From Physcomitrium patens (taxonomy: Eukaryota > Streptophyta > Bryopsida > Funariales > Funariaceae): a stretch of 64,000 bases of DNA. Position numbers and translations under genes: made by a program. Location: positions 9,883,799 through 9,947,798 of the forward strand of contig NC_037265.1 of the NCBI RefSeq assembly GCF_000002425.4, read 5' to 3'. Positions 1 through 11,315 of the stretch are shown in pieces (within the stretch, counting starts at the first letter, position 1; each line of letters opens with the position of its first letter). The notes beneath the pieces are model-generated. The model was not told the origin of the DNA and did not search any database. It saw nothing but the letters and a program-made list of their open reading frames with translations.

Positions 1-470
1 CTTACATTGGTACTGACTCATAATATGAGTGCTTCTCAGAGACCTCAAAACTAAAGGAAGGATGGGGTGATATCAAGGACATACGTTAGAAAATTATAGA
101 AGATTCTAGAAGATTTTTAAAAAGCTTTGTAGTTTGTAGAAGCTACTTGAGAAGTTTTCAAGCTCGTGGAAGCTGCTTGAGAAGCTTCTTAGCTTGTGGA
201 AGTTGCTTGAGAAGCATCCTAACTTGTAGAAGTGCTTGAGAAGTTTCTTAGTTTGTAGAAGCTACTTGAGAAGCTTCGTAGCTTGTAGTATATATAGGAG
301 CGCAGACTAAGGGGATCCTCAATCTTGACAACACATCTCTTGGAGCTCTAGTTCATCTCTCTAGTGTTGTTCTTGTATCCATTTGATTAATCTAGTTCTT
401 ACCTAATCTTCTTGAGCTTCTTGTTTAGATTTCCAGTCAATATTCTAAATTTGTGACAACATGTTTTAAC
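1..470 (+). repeat. LTR-like fragment with TATA box
   Basis: There is no ORF. The segment has the layout of a U3/R region on the plus strand: a purine-rich stretch, a block of 30-bp tandem repeats (137-285), then a TATA-like tatatata at about 289-296 and a pyrimidine-rich leader. Only one copy is in the window, so the LTR assignment rests on this layout. It ends near 470, where a minus-strand gypsy pol remnant begins. Confidence 0.45.
137..285 (+). repeat. 30-bp tandem repeat, five units
   Basis: Five units start at 137, 167, 197, 227 (29 bp) and 256. Each reads roughly TRGAAGYTRCTTGAGAAG followed by a variable tail ending in TTG. The array stops exactly where the TATA-like stretch begins, which suggests promoter-proximal enhancer-like repeats in an LTR. 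The gaagcttc palindrome recurs inside the units. Confidence 0.8.
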
Positions 471-479
471 AAACTTGGT

Positions 480-1515
480 GACAATTCAAAATATATACCA
501 ACATAAAGTACTGAACATTCTTATGATTTGTATAGATGGTGACTAGACTAAAAGTGTCTTCCAAATAATGATGCCATTCTTAAAATGAATCTATAATTGT
601 AAGAATTTTTTTTATTATGGATCTCATATTTAATCTCAACTATTAAAAATTTCTTAGAATAGAAAGCTATCCAATGGATCTTGTCATCTACTCCCATTTG
701 TGATAAAATTACATCCATAATAAAGCCTGATGCATCTATTTTCATAAAGAATGCCTTGGAGAAATTGACACTATATAAGATTGATATAGAAATAAATGAT
801 GTCTTTAAGACTTTAAAAGATGTTTCAACTTCTTTGATTTATTCAAGTTTCTCTTTACAAATCAAACCTATAAGAGGAGTCACAACTTGAAAAAAATCTT
901 GATAAAGATTTAATAATAATTAAAAAATCTCAAATTATTTGTACATCTCTAATTATTTTTGAAATCTTCTAATTCTTAATAATTTTGACTTTCTTGGAAT
1001 TCATTAGAAGGTCTTTATTGAAAATAATCTATTATAAGAAATCAATTTGAGTAGTATAGAATACATACTTTTTCATCTTAGTATATAATCTTATATTTCT
1101 AAGTTTTTATAATACTTAAAAAAAATGATATTTGTATTCTTTTATATTTTTAGAGTAGATTAAAATATCATCTAAATAAAAGACAACAAAATCATCAAAA
1201 AAATTTAAAAATATCATTTATAAGATGTTGAAAAGTGGCTAGTATGTTTGTGAGTCCAAAAGCATGGTATTATATTTGAAATGTCTATACTTACTTCAAA
1301 AAGAAATCTTCTATTGATCTCCTTCTTTGATGTAGATGAAGTTATATGCTCCTTATAGATCTATTTTATACAAATTTTTGGTTGATTGAATTAGTTAAGA
1401 AGTCCTGAAATCAAAGATAAATGATACATATTCTTAATGGTGAGCTTGTTAAGTCCTTGTTAAGTCCTTGATACTCACATCTATAAAGATTCATTTTTTT
1501 TCTTCATAAATAAGA
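480..1515 (-). pseudogene. Ty3/gypsy pol relic (RNase H to RT)
   Basis: Read on the minus strand this resembles the RT/RNase H part of element D (compare 18,690-19,330) but is heavily decayed. Recognisable pieces include the RNase H stretch around 520-740 and, around 1,250-1,510, the RT text with the same order of landmarks as element C. Near 1,515 it jumps abruptly to integrase sequence, so it is probably a separate copy or one side of a large deletion. Confidence 0.6.
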
Positions 1516-3249
1516 TAGAAAGAGTTGTCCAATCATCTTGTAGGTAGTTAATGGTACATCTGAAATACTACTCCAAAAGTTGATTAACTCACTCTGTTTG
1601 TCTATCAGTTTGAAGATGGAATACCAAAGATAGTTTTATATCCACTTTTAGAATCTTGAAAAGAATCTACTAAAATTTTGATACAAATTAAGTTCTCCTA
1701 TCTGATATAATATCCTTAGGTAATCCAAGATAGCGATAGATATTGTCAAGAAAGAACTTAGATATTTTTTCACCTGTGATAGATTTTGTACATGGTACAA
1801 AATATGCCATCTTGGTAAAATAATCTACTATCACGAATATAGAGTCATAAGAACTTGAGATTGGAAGATCCGTGATGAAATCCATAGAAACAGAAGACCA
1901 TGGTTGTTCTGCAATAGGTAATGGTTGAAGAAGTCCGTAAAGTTGATGACAAGGAGTTTTTGATCTTGAGCAAACATCACAAGATTGTACAAAATCTTTG
2001 ACTGATTTCCACATTTGAGGCCACCAAAAGTCCTTGGATATGATTTCTAAAGTTTTATTGTATCCAAAATGTCCTACTGCTCGAAAGTCATGAAAAGCTT
2101 GAAGAACACGTAATTAAGCTTCACCTTCCAAAAAATATAGGCATCCCTAAAAATATAGTAGATTTTTCTTGAATTCAAACTTGGAAGTATTATGAGACTT
2201 TGAAGGATTTCTCTTAATATCATGAATAAGAGGATCAGAAGTCATACTTGACTAAAATTGCTTAATAAAAGTTGAATCAACAGTTAGTGTTGATATCATT
2301 ACTCGAAGATGAAGATGCTCTAGCTTCAAGAGAATTGTACATCTCTTTCCTTTGGTGTAAGGTAAGTTCGTGTAGAGAGCGCATCTGACAAACCTTGTTG
2401 TTTTCGTGGTCGATAAGTGATTTTGAATTCAAATCTTGACAAAGATATATTCCAATGGACTTAGTGACAATTCAAAATACATATTGACATAAAATATTCA
2501 AAGTTCTTATAATTCATATACATTGTGAGAAGGCTAGAAGCATCTTCTAAATAATGACGCTATTCTTGGAACAAATCCATGATTGCAAAAAGTTCTTTGT
2601 CGTGGATCTCATAATTAATCTTGGTTGTTGAAAATTTTTTGGAATGAAAAGCTATTGGATGAAGTTTATTATCTATTCCCATTTATGACAATACAACAGC
2701 TAAAGCAAAGTCTAATATATCTGTTTCCATAAAAAATGAATAGAAAAATTAACACGATACAAGATTGATACAAAAACAAAGGCTATCTTCTAAGCTTCAA
2801 ATGCTACTTCTGCTTCTAAATTCCATTGAAGTTTGTCTTTACAAGTCAAATGTGTAAGTAGAGCTGCAACTTGAAAAAAGTCTTTGATAAAGATCTGATA
2901 GTAGTTGGCAAATCCCAAAAAGCATTAGACATCTCTTACCATTTTTGAGATCTTCCAATCCATAATAGTTTAAACTTTTTTGGATCCATCATAAGTCCAT
3001 CATTTGAAATGATGTATCCTAAGAAGTCAACTTCAGTAGTGTAAAATACACACTTTTCTATCTTGGCATAGAGTCCCGCATCTCTTAGTTTTTGTAATAC
3101 ATGACGAACATGAAGTTCATATTCTTCTACGTTCTTAGAATAGATTAAGACATCTTCTAGGTAATAGACAACAAAATCATCTAAAAACTTCCAAAAGACA
3201 TCATTCATTAGATGTTGGAATGTTGCCGAAGCATTTATATGTCCGAAAG
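1516..3249 (-). mobile_element. Element C, 3' part (integrase, RNase H, distal RT)
   Basis: Decayed pol of the same chromovirus family as element D. In minus-strand order it holds distal RT (3,249-2,850), RNase H (about 2,800-2,400), the integrase zinc finger and integrase core (about 2,340-1,560). The integrase core piece at 1688-2014 retains the MDFITDLP and ISDRRT motifs. The RT piece at 2936-3208 retains YLEDVLIYS, a variant of the YxDD box. The 3' end with GPF, chromodomain and 3' LTR is missing. Its RT continues at 11316 on the other side of inserted element B. Confidence 0.8.
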
Positions 3250-3948
3250 TGTGATTGTCATTTTACTTACTCTAACTAATCTAATCAGAGTAAACCTATA
3301 TATTAGAATTTGAACATAGGGAAAGAATACCGCATGAGCTTACATGTTAGGATCACACAATTAACTGTATTTCGCACTACTTAAAACACCCAGGAAATAC
3401 TACAATGCTTTCCACTTCCTAATAATACTCCACCATCACCGATAACAACAACGTGTAATCCCGTACTATCCTAAATGATAGGACATAATCATACTATAAT
3501 CCAAACTCTGGAGTTCTTCACCATTAACTGCCTTCACATTACAATATTTCACACAAACACAGACTCATTCTCTCTGCTGAACTACAATAAGATTTCAGCA
3601 TTCAATCTTTCTTCTTCATATTTAATGACAATCATACTTCCATTCCATAATTCACTTTCACAATATTCAGAAACTCTTAATCTTCTTATTCAAAGAAAAT
3701 AACAAACAAAAGAAAAGAGGTAGCACCAAGCTTATCCTGGCTCACACTATCACAGTCTGGCCCTTACTTCCTCTCTCCCATCCTCCTTATGCTACCACGA
3801 GATACCAACTGCTACATCTTTAATGAAAACTGCTTTTCCTAACTATTCATCCATTTTACCTACTGAACTACCTTTTCAACAGTCATCTATTCTTGTTTAC
3901 ACTATAAATTAAGTATCTACAATTCAGCAAATAACTACTTATTTTACA
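3250..3948 (-). repeat. Element B 3' LTR
   Basis: The 699-bp terminal repeat pairs with 10612-11310. Both copies are the same length and differ at roughly 35 positions, most of them clustered in the first 130 bp. Confidence 0.92.
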
Positions 3949-3968
3949 TAGCCCCACTCCCATCTGTG
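3949..3968 (-). other. Element B polypurine tract
   Basis: On the minus strand this reads GATGGGAGTGGGGCTA immediately before the 3' LTR, the expected site and composition for plus-strand DNA priming. Confidence 0.7.
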
Positions 3969-4039
3969 CAGCGTCCTCGCAAACATAGAATCGATACATA
4001 ACTAAAAAAACTTCTCCAAAATTTCTATTTATCTGATAC

Positions 4040-5312
4040 ACCCAATTGATCAATTACTACATTATGTGTTATTGGTTCCACTAATTCTGGCTCTAGTCGT
4101 ACGTCTTCATCCTCTTCCAATATTTCAAGCGACTCCTTTCTCAACTGGGCTAAAAAATCTTCATTGTATTCTCCCAATTCATGGACCTGAGCTTCCAGTT
4201 TCAGGATCTAGGCATCGCAAAGTTCCAACTGATGTTGCTACGGACTCATCCCTTCAAGGACATCTTCAATCGACACTTGAGATTGGCTCCTCACAGTTAA
4301 TTCTTTCGTCAGTTTTGACACCTCATTTTCTAAAACTTCAATTTCAAACCTCATTTTTCTCGTTTCACATCTCAATTGGTCACATAATAACGCTTTCTCT
4401 ATCGCCAATAACTCAGTCTTGTCCACTTTCGCTTGCAACTGGCATTTGAACTTCTCCCGTTCCAAATCCCATGACTTCCTATTCTGAATCAATTTGTCTA
4501 GTTGTCCTTCCACAATCCGTGAAATCTGTTCTTTTTCCTTTATCCAAGCCTCATATTAGAGAACCAATTTCCGCTCCATGACCAACTTGGCTTCTTCAAT
4601 TTCTTGAATCCTCAGTTCTTGTTCCCTAATTTTTTGATTTTGATCCGATATTCTTTTTTTACTGTCCTTCCAATCTCGTTTACTTCTGTCTTCTACATCC
4701 AATGCTCATAGCATACAATGTATTTGCGAAATGTGCTTCAATATGACATTTTTAAGAGATACTCCTTCAGGTAATCGACCTTCTGGAAATGCCAACTGAT
4801 TGATATCTATCAATAATGGGACTTGATTCTCCTCTTCCACCGCAACACCACATATTCTGGTGTAATCGCGTCCTGAGTCTGCCATCTTTGGCTCCTTTCA
4901 AAGAAAGACATTCCTCCCTTGAAATATCTACCTGGATTGAAATCGCTTGAGTCATCAGTTCCTACTGCCATCTCTCCAATGGGAAGAAACAACACCTTTT
5001 CCAAGATTGTTTCATCAATCCCAATAATTCACCTTTGAACGACACTCGATCCATCCTCGGGATCGTAATTCTTAATGAATTCCTCCACTAATGACACATT
5101 GATTGATGATAAACGCTCTAAATGGTGCAAAAATTGGAACAGCTTCGCAGTCCAAAAATCTCTTATTTTTATCTACGTCCAATAGATTTCTAACTTCATC
5201 GGCTCCATATTGGTAACGATTATCACAGCCGGTGGTTTTGCTATGCGTTTAGCTCTCACATTCCGGCCACTTTCATCTCTGTCTACAACTCTCTTGGTAC
5301 TTTCAATCGCCA
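4040..5312 (-). pseudogene. Extra ORF between pol and 3' LTR of element B
   Basis: A decayed ORF lies where an env-like or accessory ORF sits in some plant Ty3 elements. A plausible ATG at about 5312 starts an N-terminal basic stretch. The middle (about 5,200-4,810, two frames) carries helical text including FLHHLERLSSINVSLVEEF and an LPIGE motif. This recalls the accessory-ORF domain downstream of pol in other plant LTR elements, which is from memory and unchecked. The C-terminal piece (4513-4238) is rich in K/E/L heptads and probably forms a coiled coil. In-frame stops and frameshifts interrupt it. Function is unknown; it is not an env glycoprotein as far as can be seen, with no signal peptide or membrane segment. 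Confidence 0.55.
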
Positions 5313-5633
5313 TGACTCAAACGCTTACAGGTCCTAACCGTCAATGCGACTCTCCAGTATGCCCGAAACACTAAAATGAAATAAAATAAGCAACAACAGA
5401 ATATAACACTATAGAATAACCCTTAATAAGAGCCCCACTCCTATTCTATTACCTAGTGATGAGAACGACAACATGGTATCTATATTGTCCATTTCTCACT
5501 TCCTTCACATTTGACACAATAGTGATTACTAAATATCCTTGCAGCCGCCTCTACGCCTTATACCATAATTAGGTCCCTCTTGAGTCCATTCAAAGTCCCC
5601 TCCCCTCAAATGAAATAAAATCCGTCCCGGGTT

Positions 5634-5939
5634 TTAGGTATTATATAACCGTAAACGATTTCCATTAATGCATGTACTGAAACGATGGCCCATGAAATCC
5701 TCCAATTGAATAGACCCATTGGAAAATCCTTCAATTACGCAATATGGCCCATGCCGGTGAACTTGAAATTTTTCCAGAAAATGATTGAATCGGCTGTCAT
5801 ACAGCAATACCAAATCATTGGGCATAAAACACTTCGGCCGTAATTTACTATCATAGTAACTCTTCCTCCATTTTTGAGTGGCTTCCATGTGGAATAGAGC
5901 GACAGCCCATATTTCATCCAATTCCTCCAATTTCATCAA
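5634..5939 (-). pseudogene. Integrase C-terminal (GPY) remnant of element B
   Basis: A 101-aa ORF contains the KWRKSYYD and HRHGPYCVIEGF motifs typical of the GPY/F module that follows the integrase core in Ty3 elements. It directly abuts the RNase H ORF at about 5,940. No HHCC zinc finger and no DDE core are present between them, so the catalytic integrase is deleted. This copy could not integrate itself. Confidence 0.8.
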
Positions 5940-7128
5940 CCGAGTATATCATACCCAACGCCTCTCGTTCAGTAGTAGTATAGTTGCATTCGACAGCCAC
6001 CAATTGTCGATTGGCATAATATATGGGATGATCTAATCCCTTATCATCCTTCTGGCTTAACACTGAGCCAATAGCAGCATTGGATGCATCAACATACACA
6101 TGAAATGGCTTTGTTCAACAAGGAGCCACCAATATTGGTGCAGAAACCAATTTTGACTTTAAGACATCGAAGGCTACGGTACACTCCTTGGTCCAGAGGG
6201 GACTAGTACCATCGGACGGAGGTTTCTTTAGTAAGTTCGTTAAAGGTTGACAAATAACCGCAAACGAACTTATAAATTGTCGATAATAACTGACATGACC
6301 AACAAACCCTCGAACATCGGAGACTGTCTCCGGTCTGGACAAGTTCATGATATGCTGCACTTTATCAAGATCCGTAGCAATACCACGACTAGAAACAATA
6401 TGGCCCAATAATTTTCCAGACGGAACACCAAATTGGTACTTCTCCGAATTCAACGATATTCCAAATTTGGTACATTGAGCCAAACATTTGCCTAAACAAT
6501 GAAGATGATCTTGTCTGGTACTGAATGTACAAAAGTCATCTAAAAAGATCTCCATAAACATCCGGAGATAGTCTTGAAAAGTCTGAGTCATCACGCATTA
6601 GAACGTGGCTGGGGCGTTACATAACCCAAAAGGCATCACGCGATAAGCAAATGTCCTCTAATCCATAGTAAAGGTTGTCTTGAGCTGGTCTTCTTTTACA
6701 ATTTGAACTTGATTATACCCGAAGAAACCATCGAGAAACAAATAGCATTCATGACCGACGACGGCGTCCAATATACTATCCGTGAATGGTAACGGAAAGG
6801 AATCTTTTTTGGTGGCTGCATTAAGTTTCTGGAAATCTTGAAAAATTTGGATTTTTCCATTCTTTTTCGGCACCATCACAATTAGAAAAACTCACTCACT
6901 ATTCGTTACCGGGTAAATGAAACCCACTGCAAGAAGCTTGTCCAATTCTTCCTTCACTATAAGGAAATATTTAGGATTAAGACAATGTTGCCTCTGGCGT
7001 ACCGGTTTAGCGTTTTCTTTCAATATGATACGATGTTTATAGACATCAGCAGGGATACCTTGTAGATCATCATAAGTCACAGCAAAAGCGGATTTATGAT
7101 GTAAGAAAAAATCTGTCCAATAGGTCAA
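5914..7128 (-). pseudogene. Element B reverse transcriptase and RNase H
   Basis: Minus-strand pieces in order: 7128-6892 (RT entry, with LDKLLAVGFIYPV), 6879-6658 (KNGKIQIFQDFQKLNAA and FLDGFFGYNQ), 6594-6115 (MEIFLDDF as the YxDD-type catalytic box, then GHIVSSRGI and the VSYYRQF thumb/connection text), and 6099-5914 (RNase H start, MYVDASNAAIGSVLSQ, with the first catalytic Asp and the Glu in TEREAL). Frame changes or stops separate the pieces. RNase H stops after about 60 residues at the deletion that also removed the integrase core. Confidence 0.85.
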
Positions 7129-7761
7129 CTCTTGTTCCTAAATACCTTCGTAGACCTTAATTAGCCAAGGTTCGACTGTGGTCACTAAGTTAATAGTTTG
7201 ACATACAGGTTCAGCAACAATACTTTATTTCAATTCTCGTAGTGATTTAAAGTTACTCGGTATGTCCGACATATGCAAAGTAACGAATCCCGTCTCGAGG
7301 GCACTAACATGGTACACATTGTACCGAGGTTTCCAGTCAATACTAACATAAGCAAAGTTTTCCGAATCCTTCGAGTATATCAAGTACTCCCCCGGACCTC
7401 CACATTGGTACACCACCTCAAGGTGTTGTGCTGCCTCCACATTGGCCTCCGTACTCGATACTTCTATGTCATCCTCGGAGCTAAGCTCTTCGTCCGACGT
7501 TAATTCAGATACTAGCAACTAAGACTCCCCGTGATAGTGTACTGGGTACATTTGTAACACCATTTTATCTACGCCCTTACCAATTATCAAAGTACCCCGA
7601 TCCCAATCGTTCTTGGTCTTTGCTTGATACAGCCAAGGTCGTCCCAATAAAATAGGGTATCATAAAGTCGAACGTTATAAGCGAAAGATAATGTAGTCAA
7701 TTTCATATGCAATACCTGCAATTATAGTTTAAACACTCCATAAAATACCCATTGGCTTAAC

Positions 7762-8487
7762 TTAGCTATGATCTGCCATCCGTAATACCAATGTCGTGGG
7801 GACTAATTGTTTCAGATCTAAAGCATCCATTGTATCAGCATTCATTAAATTGACGCTGGAACCTCCATCTACTTGGATGCCAGAGATCAGAACACCATCA
7901 ATCAAAACATCAATGGTTGGTGCGCCTGGATCAGGGTTCAAACTAACTTCACAAACTTCCATATTACGATGCCGATGTCTTGTTAGGGATGAATTCAAGG
8001 TGGAACGACACTCTGGTGCAACTGCTAGAAGTTGCTTCATAGAAATTGAAGGCCGAATAGCATTCAAATCCTTTAAAATGTTGTAGGGTTCCATATTTAG
8101 GGTAATTTCCAATGCCTTCTTCCGTTTCATGGATTTGAGTTTAACTCCGTGAGGTAAATTATTCTGTCGCCCTGGACTTGGAATTGCAACAGCAGCTTGA
8201 GCTTCCTTGGGACTACCTTTTCCAAGGGGATCTTTCAACGGATATGATGCTTCTTGGAACTGCGGTGGGAACAGACCGGCTTGAGATGAAACTGAAGACT
8301 CCGTAATTGGAACCTCATTGGGCCTCGCAACCAAATCAGGGCTCAAGACTTTTCCAATGTCAGGACCTGAATGAGATGGATCCGTAATTCGATGTGATTG
8401 GCCCTTCGCTTTAGGATCTTCCAAATGTTTAATTGAGCCTTTCCTTTTTTGCTGACTCCTAGTAAGAACGGTATGGACACATTCCAT
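7762..8487 (-). pseudogene. Element B retroviral-type aspartic protease region
   Basis: A 241-aa ORF. The first half is low-complexity and charged, a linker between nucleocapsid and protease. The C-terminal half contains VDGGSSVNLMNADTMDAL, the retropepsin active-site loop in the D-G-G-S form seen in several plant Ty3 lineages instead of DSGA/DTGA. It lies between the zinc-knuckle ORF and RT, as expected. About 600 bp between it and RT (7,750-7,130) is degraded linker. Confidence 0.75.
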
Positions 8488-8505
8488 CCGATTTACTGGA
8501 GACTC

Positions 8506-10499
8506 TTAAGGACCTCGATTTATCTCCTCCATTTTTTCTGGACTCTGGATCTGCTGATCGCGATTATTGAAATTGAATGGAGCATTACATTGCTGATACG
8601 TATGCCCTGACTGCTTGCAATTCCCACAAACTAGCGCATAATCGTCACTGGCTCTTGGATTGAGACATTCATTGGCATAATGACCAATCTGTCTACAACG
8701 GAAACAACGCAATGGCCTTTTTACACCCCTATCAGGCATATTGGGTGTCTCCACCGGTATATACCTACTAGATTTGTTCCATATAGGTTGAGAAAATGAT
8801 CTTGGTTGTCCCGGTTGTACTTGGTTCAATGGCATCGATGGAGCATATGGCTGATATCCATGCTGCTCCTTACCATAGTTTTGAGGATTTGATACAAACC
8901 CCTAATTATAAGTGGAATTCTGAAAATGATTGACTGCTCAATTTTGTCGGTTAGATCGATTTTCATGCCATCCAAACGTATTTCCTGTTTGAACTTGATT
9001 GACATCCCATGGAGTTGGTGGAATCATGGTCGGATTACTGAATTGTTGTTGTCTTTGCAAATTCCAACAATTAGCGATTAAAAGCTTGCCTCCACAAAAT
9101 GTACATTTACCCAACACTTGTGACGGTGACGGACATTCCGTTACCAAATGACCGTGGCCCTGACAATTACTGCACCATACATTGGTTCTAGTATTAGTTG
9201 GCTTTTGCCTCTTCTCCTTATCTTTGGCCATATTAACGGCCATTTCTTTCATTTTCTTCGTCAAGTTTAATAATAAGGCTTCATTGGAATCTTTTGAAGC
9301 TGGTATTATTTGTTTTTCTGCCAAAGTTGACTCTTGTGTTTGATATGGAAAATATGGAGCATACGCTGTTGTGACTTGCGATGGTAAAGCTTGCAATGGG
9401 GTAACATTAACTGGCCCCTGAGTATTGGCACTTGAATGGGCCACTGTTTCGATCATCTGTGGATAACTATCCACTGATTCGTTCAAAGCCGGATATTGAT
9501 AATTGCTTTGAACTAGTATCATCGTGGCACTCACAATTAAAAACTGATAATAATAGCATTCCTCCCAAACCTTGGCTCTATCAAGGGATGCAAATACCGT
9601 AACTGGTTGAGCTTCTTTTACAAACATTTTTAGCTCTTGTGAGTGCAAACCATTTATTAATATAGATAATATAAATGCCTCCAGCATTTGGTGGTTCAGC
9701 CACTTACTAAGTATATCAGCCACTCGACCATAGTACAATTCCACCGCCTCTCTTAGGATCATTTTGTTGTTCATTAACCTTCCTCAAAGACGGTCTTCAA
9801 AACCAATTGGTCAAAAACGGGTCAAAAATGCATTCTTCAATGCTTCCCAGTTCAAAAATTGACCAACTGGTTGACGGTTATACCATTCAAATGTCGTATC
9901 CTTTAAGGTTGCTGGTAACCATCGTAACCAAATATCCTCAGTTCTCCCATTATTGGCGACACATGCTGTCAAAAACTGCGATAAATGTTGATCTGGATCC
10001 GCACCTGGAAAGCCCCTAAAGGTAGGTAATGGAGCCACGCTAGTTGTGCGATCACTCAAAATGACGGATTTTGAAACACACTGAATTGGCCCTTATTGAC
10101 CAATAATTTATGCCACTCTATGGAACCAGTTTTGACAGAATCAGTAGTTTCCGCTATTGGAAACATACCCAATGGAGTACCCAACTCTTTTGTGATTCCT
10201 CCACTCTCAGTTAACGGTCTCAGAAGAAACCCTGGCCTATTGACCAAATTTTCCGCAAGTGCTCTTGGCAATTTTTCTAACGGTATATACTTCTGAAATA
10301 TTAGATATCGATTAGCTTCTGGGTATGCTCGAATATGACGACAGGCATGCAACCATGGCTTAATCCAGCTTTGTCTATGATTCCTTTTTAACTTTTTTTG
10401 TTGCTCGTTTTGCAACAAATTTTTTGCTTGCGATCTCTCTATTCTTTCTCTTGACTGCCGTATTTTCTTTATTGTTAAGTTCTCATTCTTAATAACCAT
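8506..10499 (-). pseudogene. Element B gag (capsid and zinc knuckles), frameshifted
   Basis: Three consecutive minus-strand ORFs make up gag: 10499-10056 (N-terminal, basic), 10059-9811 (capsid start, with FRGFPGADPDQHLSQF and TTFEWYNRQP) and 9774-8938 (rest of capsid). Two nucleocapsid regions follow. One near 9,190 has CSNCQGHGHLVTEC, and one at 8,710-8,590 has CFRCRQIGHYANEC followed by CGNCKQSGHTYQQC; all are C-x2-C-x4-H-x4-C. The frames change near 10,056, 9,800 and 8,930, so the gene is broken. Multiple zinc knuckles are unusual compared with the single knuckle in element D. Confidence 0.8.
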
Positions 10500-10592
10500 A
10501 CTCTTTCATTATATTCTTCTACGACTGCTACCTATTTTCCATCTACTTCAACCGGCAGTTAATACCTAACACTCCATGTTATTATCAATTTC

Positions 10593-10610
10593 CCCGGCAG
10601 CGGCGCCAAA
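10593..10610 (-). other. Element B primer-binding site (tRNA-Asp)
   Basis: On the minus strand, two bases after the 5' LTR, the sequence is TGGCGCCGCTGCCGGGG. It is complementary to the 3' end of plant tRNA-Asp with one mismatch (GCTG for GTTG). This fixes the right-hand LTR as the 5' LTR. Confidence 0.88.
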
Positions 10611-10611
10611 A

Positions 10612-11310
10612 TGTGATTGTCGTTTTACTTACTCTAATTAATCTAATCAGAGTAAACCTCTGTAGGAGAATTCAAACACAAGGACAGAATACCGCATGAG
10701 CTTATACGTTAGGGTCACACAATTAATTGTATTCCGCACTACTTAAAACACCCAGGAAACACTACAATGCTTTCCACTTCCTAATAATACTCCACCATCA
10801 CCGATAACAACAACGTGTAATCCCGTACTATCCTAAATGATAGGACATAATCATACTATAATCCAAACTCTGGAGTTCTTCACCATTAACTGCTTTCACA
10901 TTACAATATTTTACACAAATACAGACTCATTCTCTCTGCTGAACTACAATCAAATTTCAGCATTCAATCTTTCTTCTTTCCATTTAATGACAATCATACT
11001 TCCATTCCATAATTCACTTTCACAATATTCAGAAACTCTTAATCTTCTTATTCAAAGAAAATAACAAACAAAAGAAAAGAGGTAGCACCAAGCTTACCCC
11101 GGCTCTTACTATCACAGTCTGGCCCTTACTTCCTCTCTCCCATCCTCCTTATGCTACCACGAGATACCAACTGCTACATCTTTAATAAAAACTGCTTTTC
11201 CTAACTATTCATCCATTTTATCTACTGAACTACCTTTTCAACAGTCATCTATTCCTGTTTACACTATAAACTAAGTATCTACAATTCAGCAAATAACTAC
11301 TTATTCTACA
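10612..11310 (-). repeat. Element B 5' LTR
   Basis: A 699-bp partner of 3250-3948. It begins TGTGATTG, ends TACA and is followed by the gaaag target duplication. Confidence 0.92.
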
Positions 11311-11315
11311 GAAAG

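Larger units (their letters stand above)
3250..11310 (-). mobile_element. Element B: full-length Ty3/gypsy element, tRNA-Asp primed
   Basis: Two 699-bp LTRs (3250-3948 and 10612-11310, about 95% identical by eye) begin TGTG and end TACA. They are flanked by the exact target duplication gaaag at 3245-3249 and 11311-11315. The duplicated site lies inside the RT of element C, whose sequence resumes without loss. The minus orientation follows from the PBS next to the right LTR, the PPT next to the left LTR, and the order gag-PR-RT-RNase H. The coding region has several frameshifts and an integrase deletion, so the copy is not autonomous. Confidence 0.93.

Noticed and set aside
3475..3702. Two near-identical 75-aa plus-strand ORFs (also 10837-11064)
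   Set aside because: They lie inside the paired LTRs of element B, so their conservation reflects LTR duplication, not a gene.
7273..7503. Plus-strand ORFs inside element B (also 7796-8086, 4066-4449, 10096-10296)
   Set aside because: They are antisense to the gag, protease and accessory ORFs.
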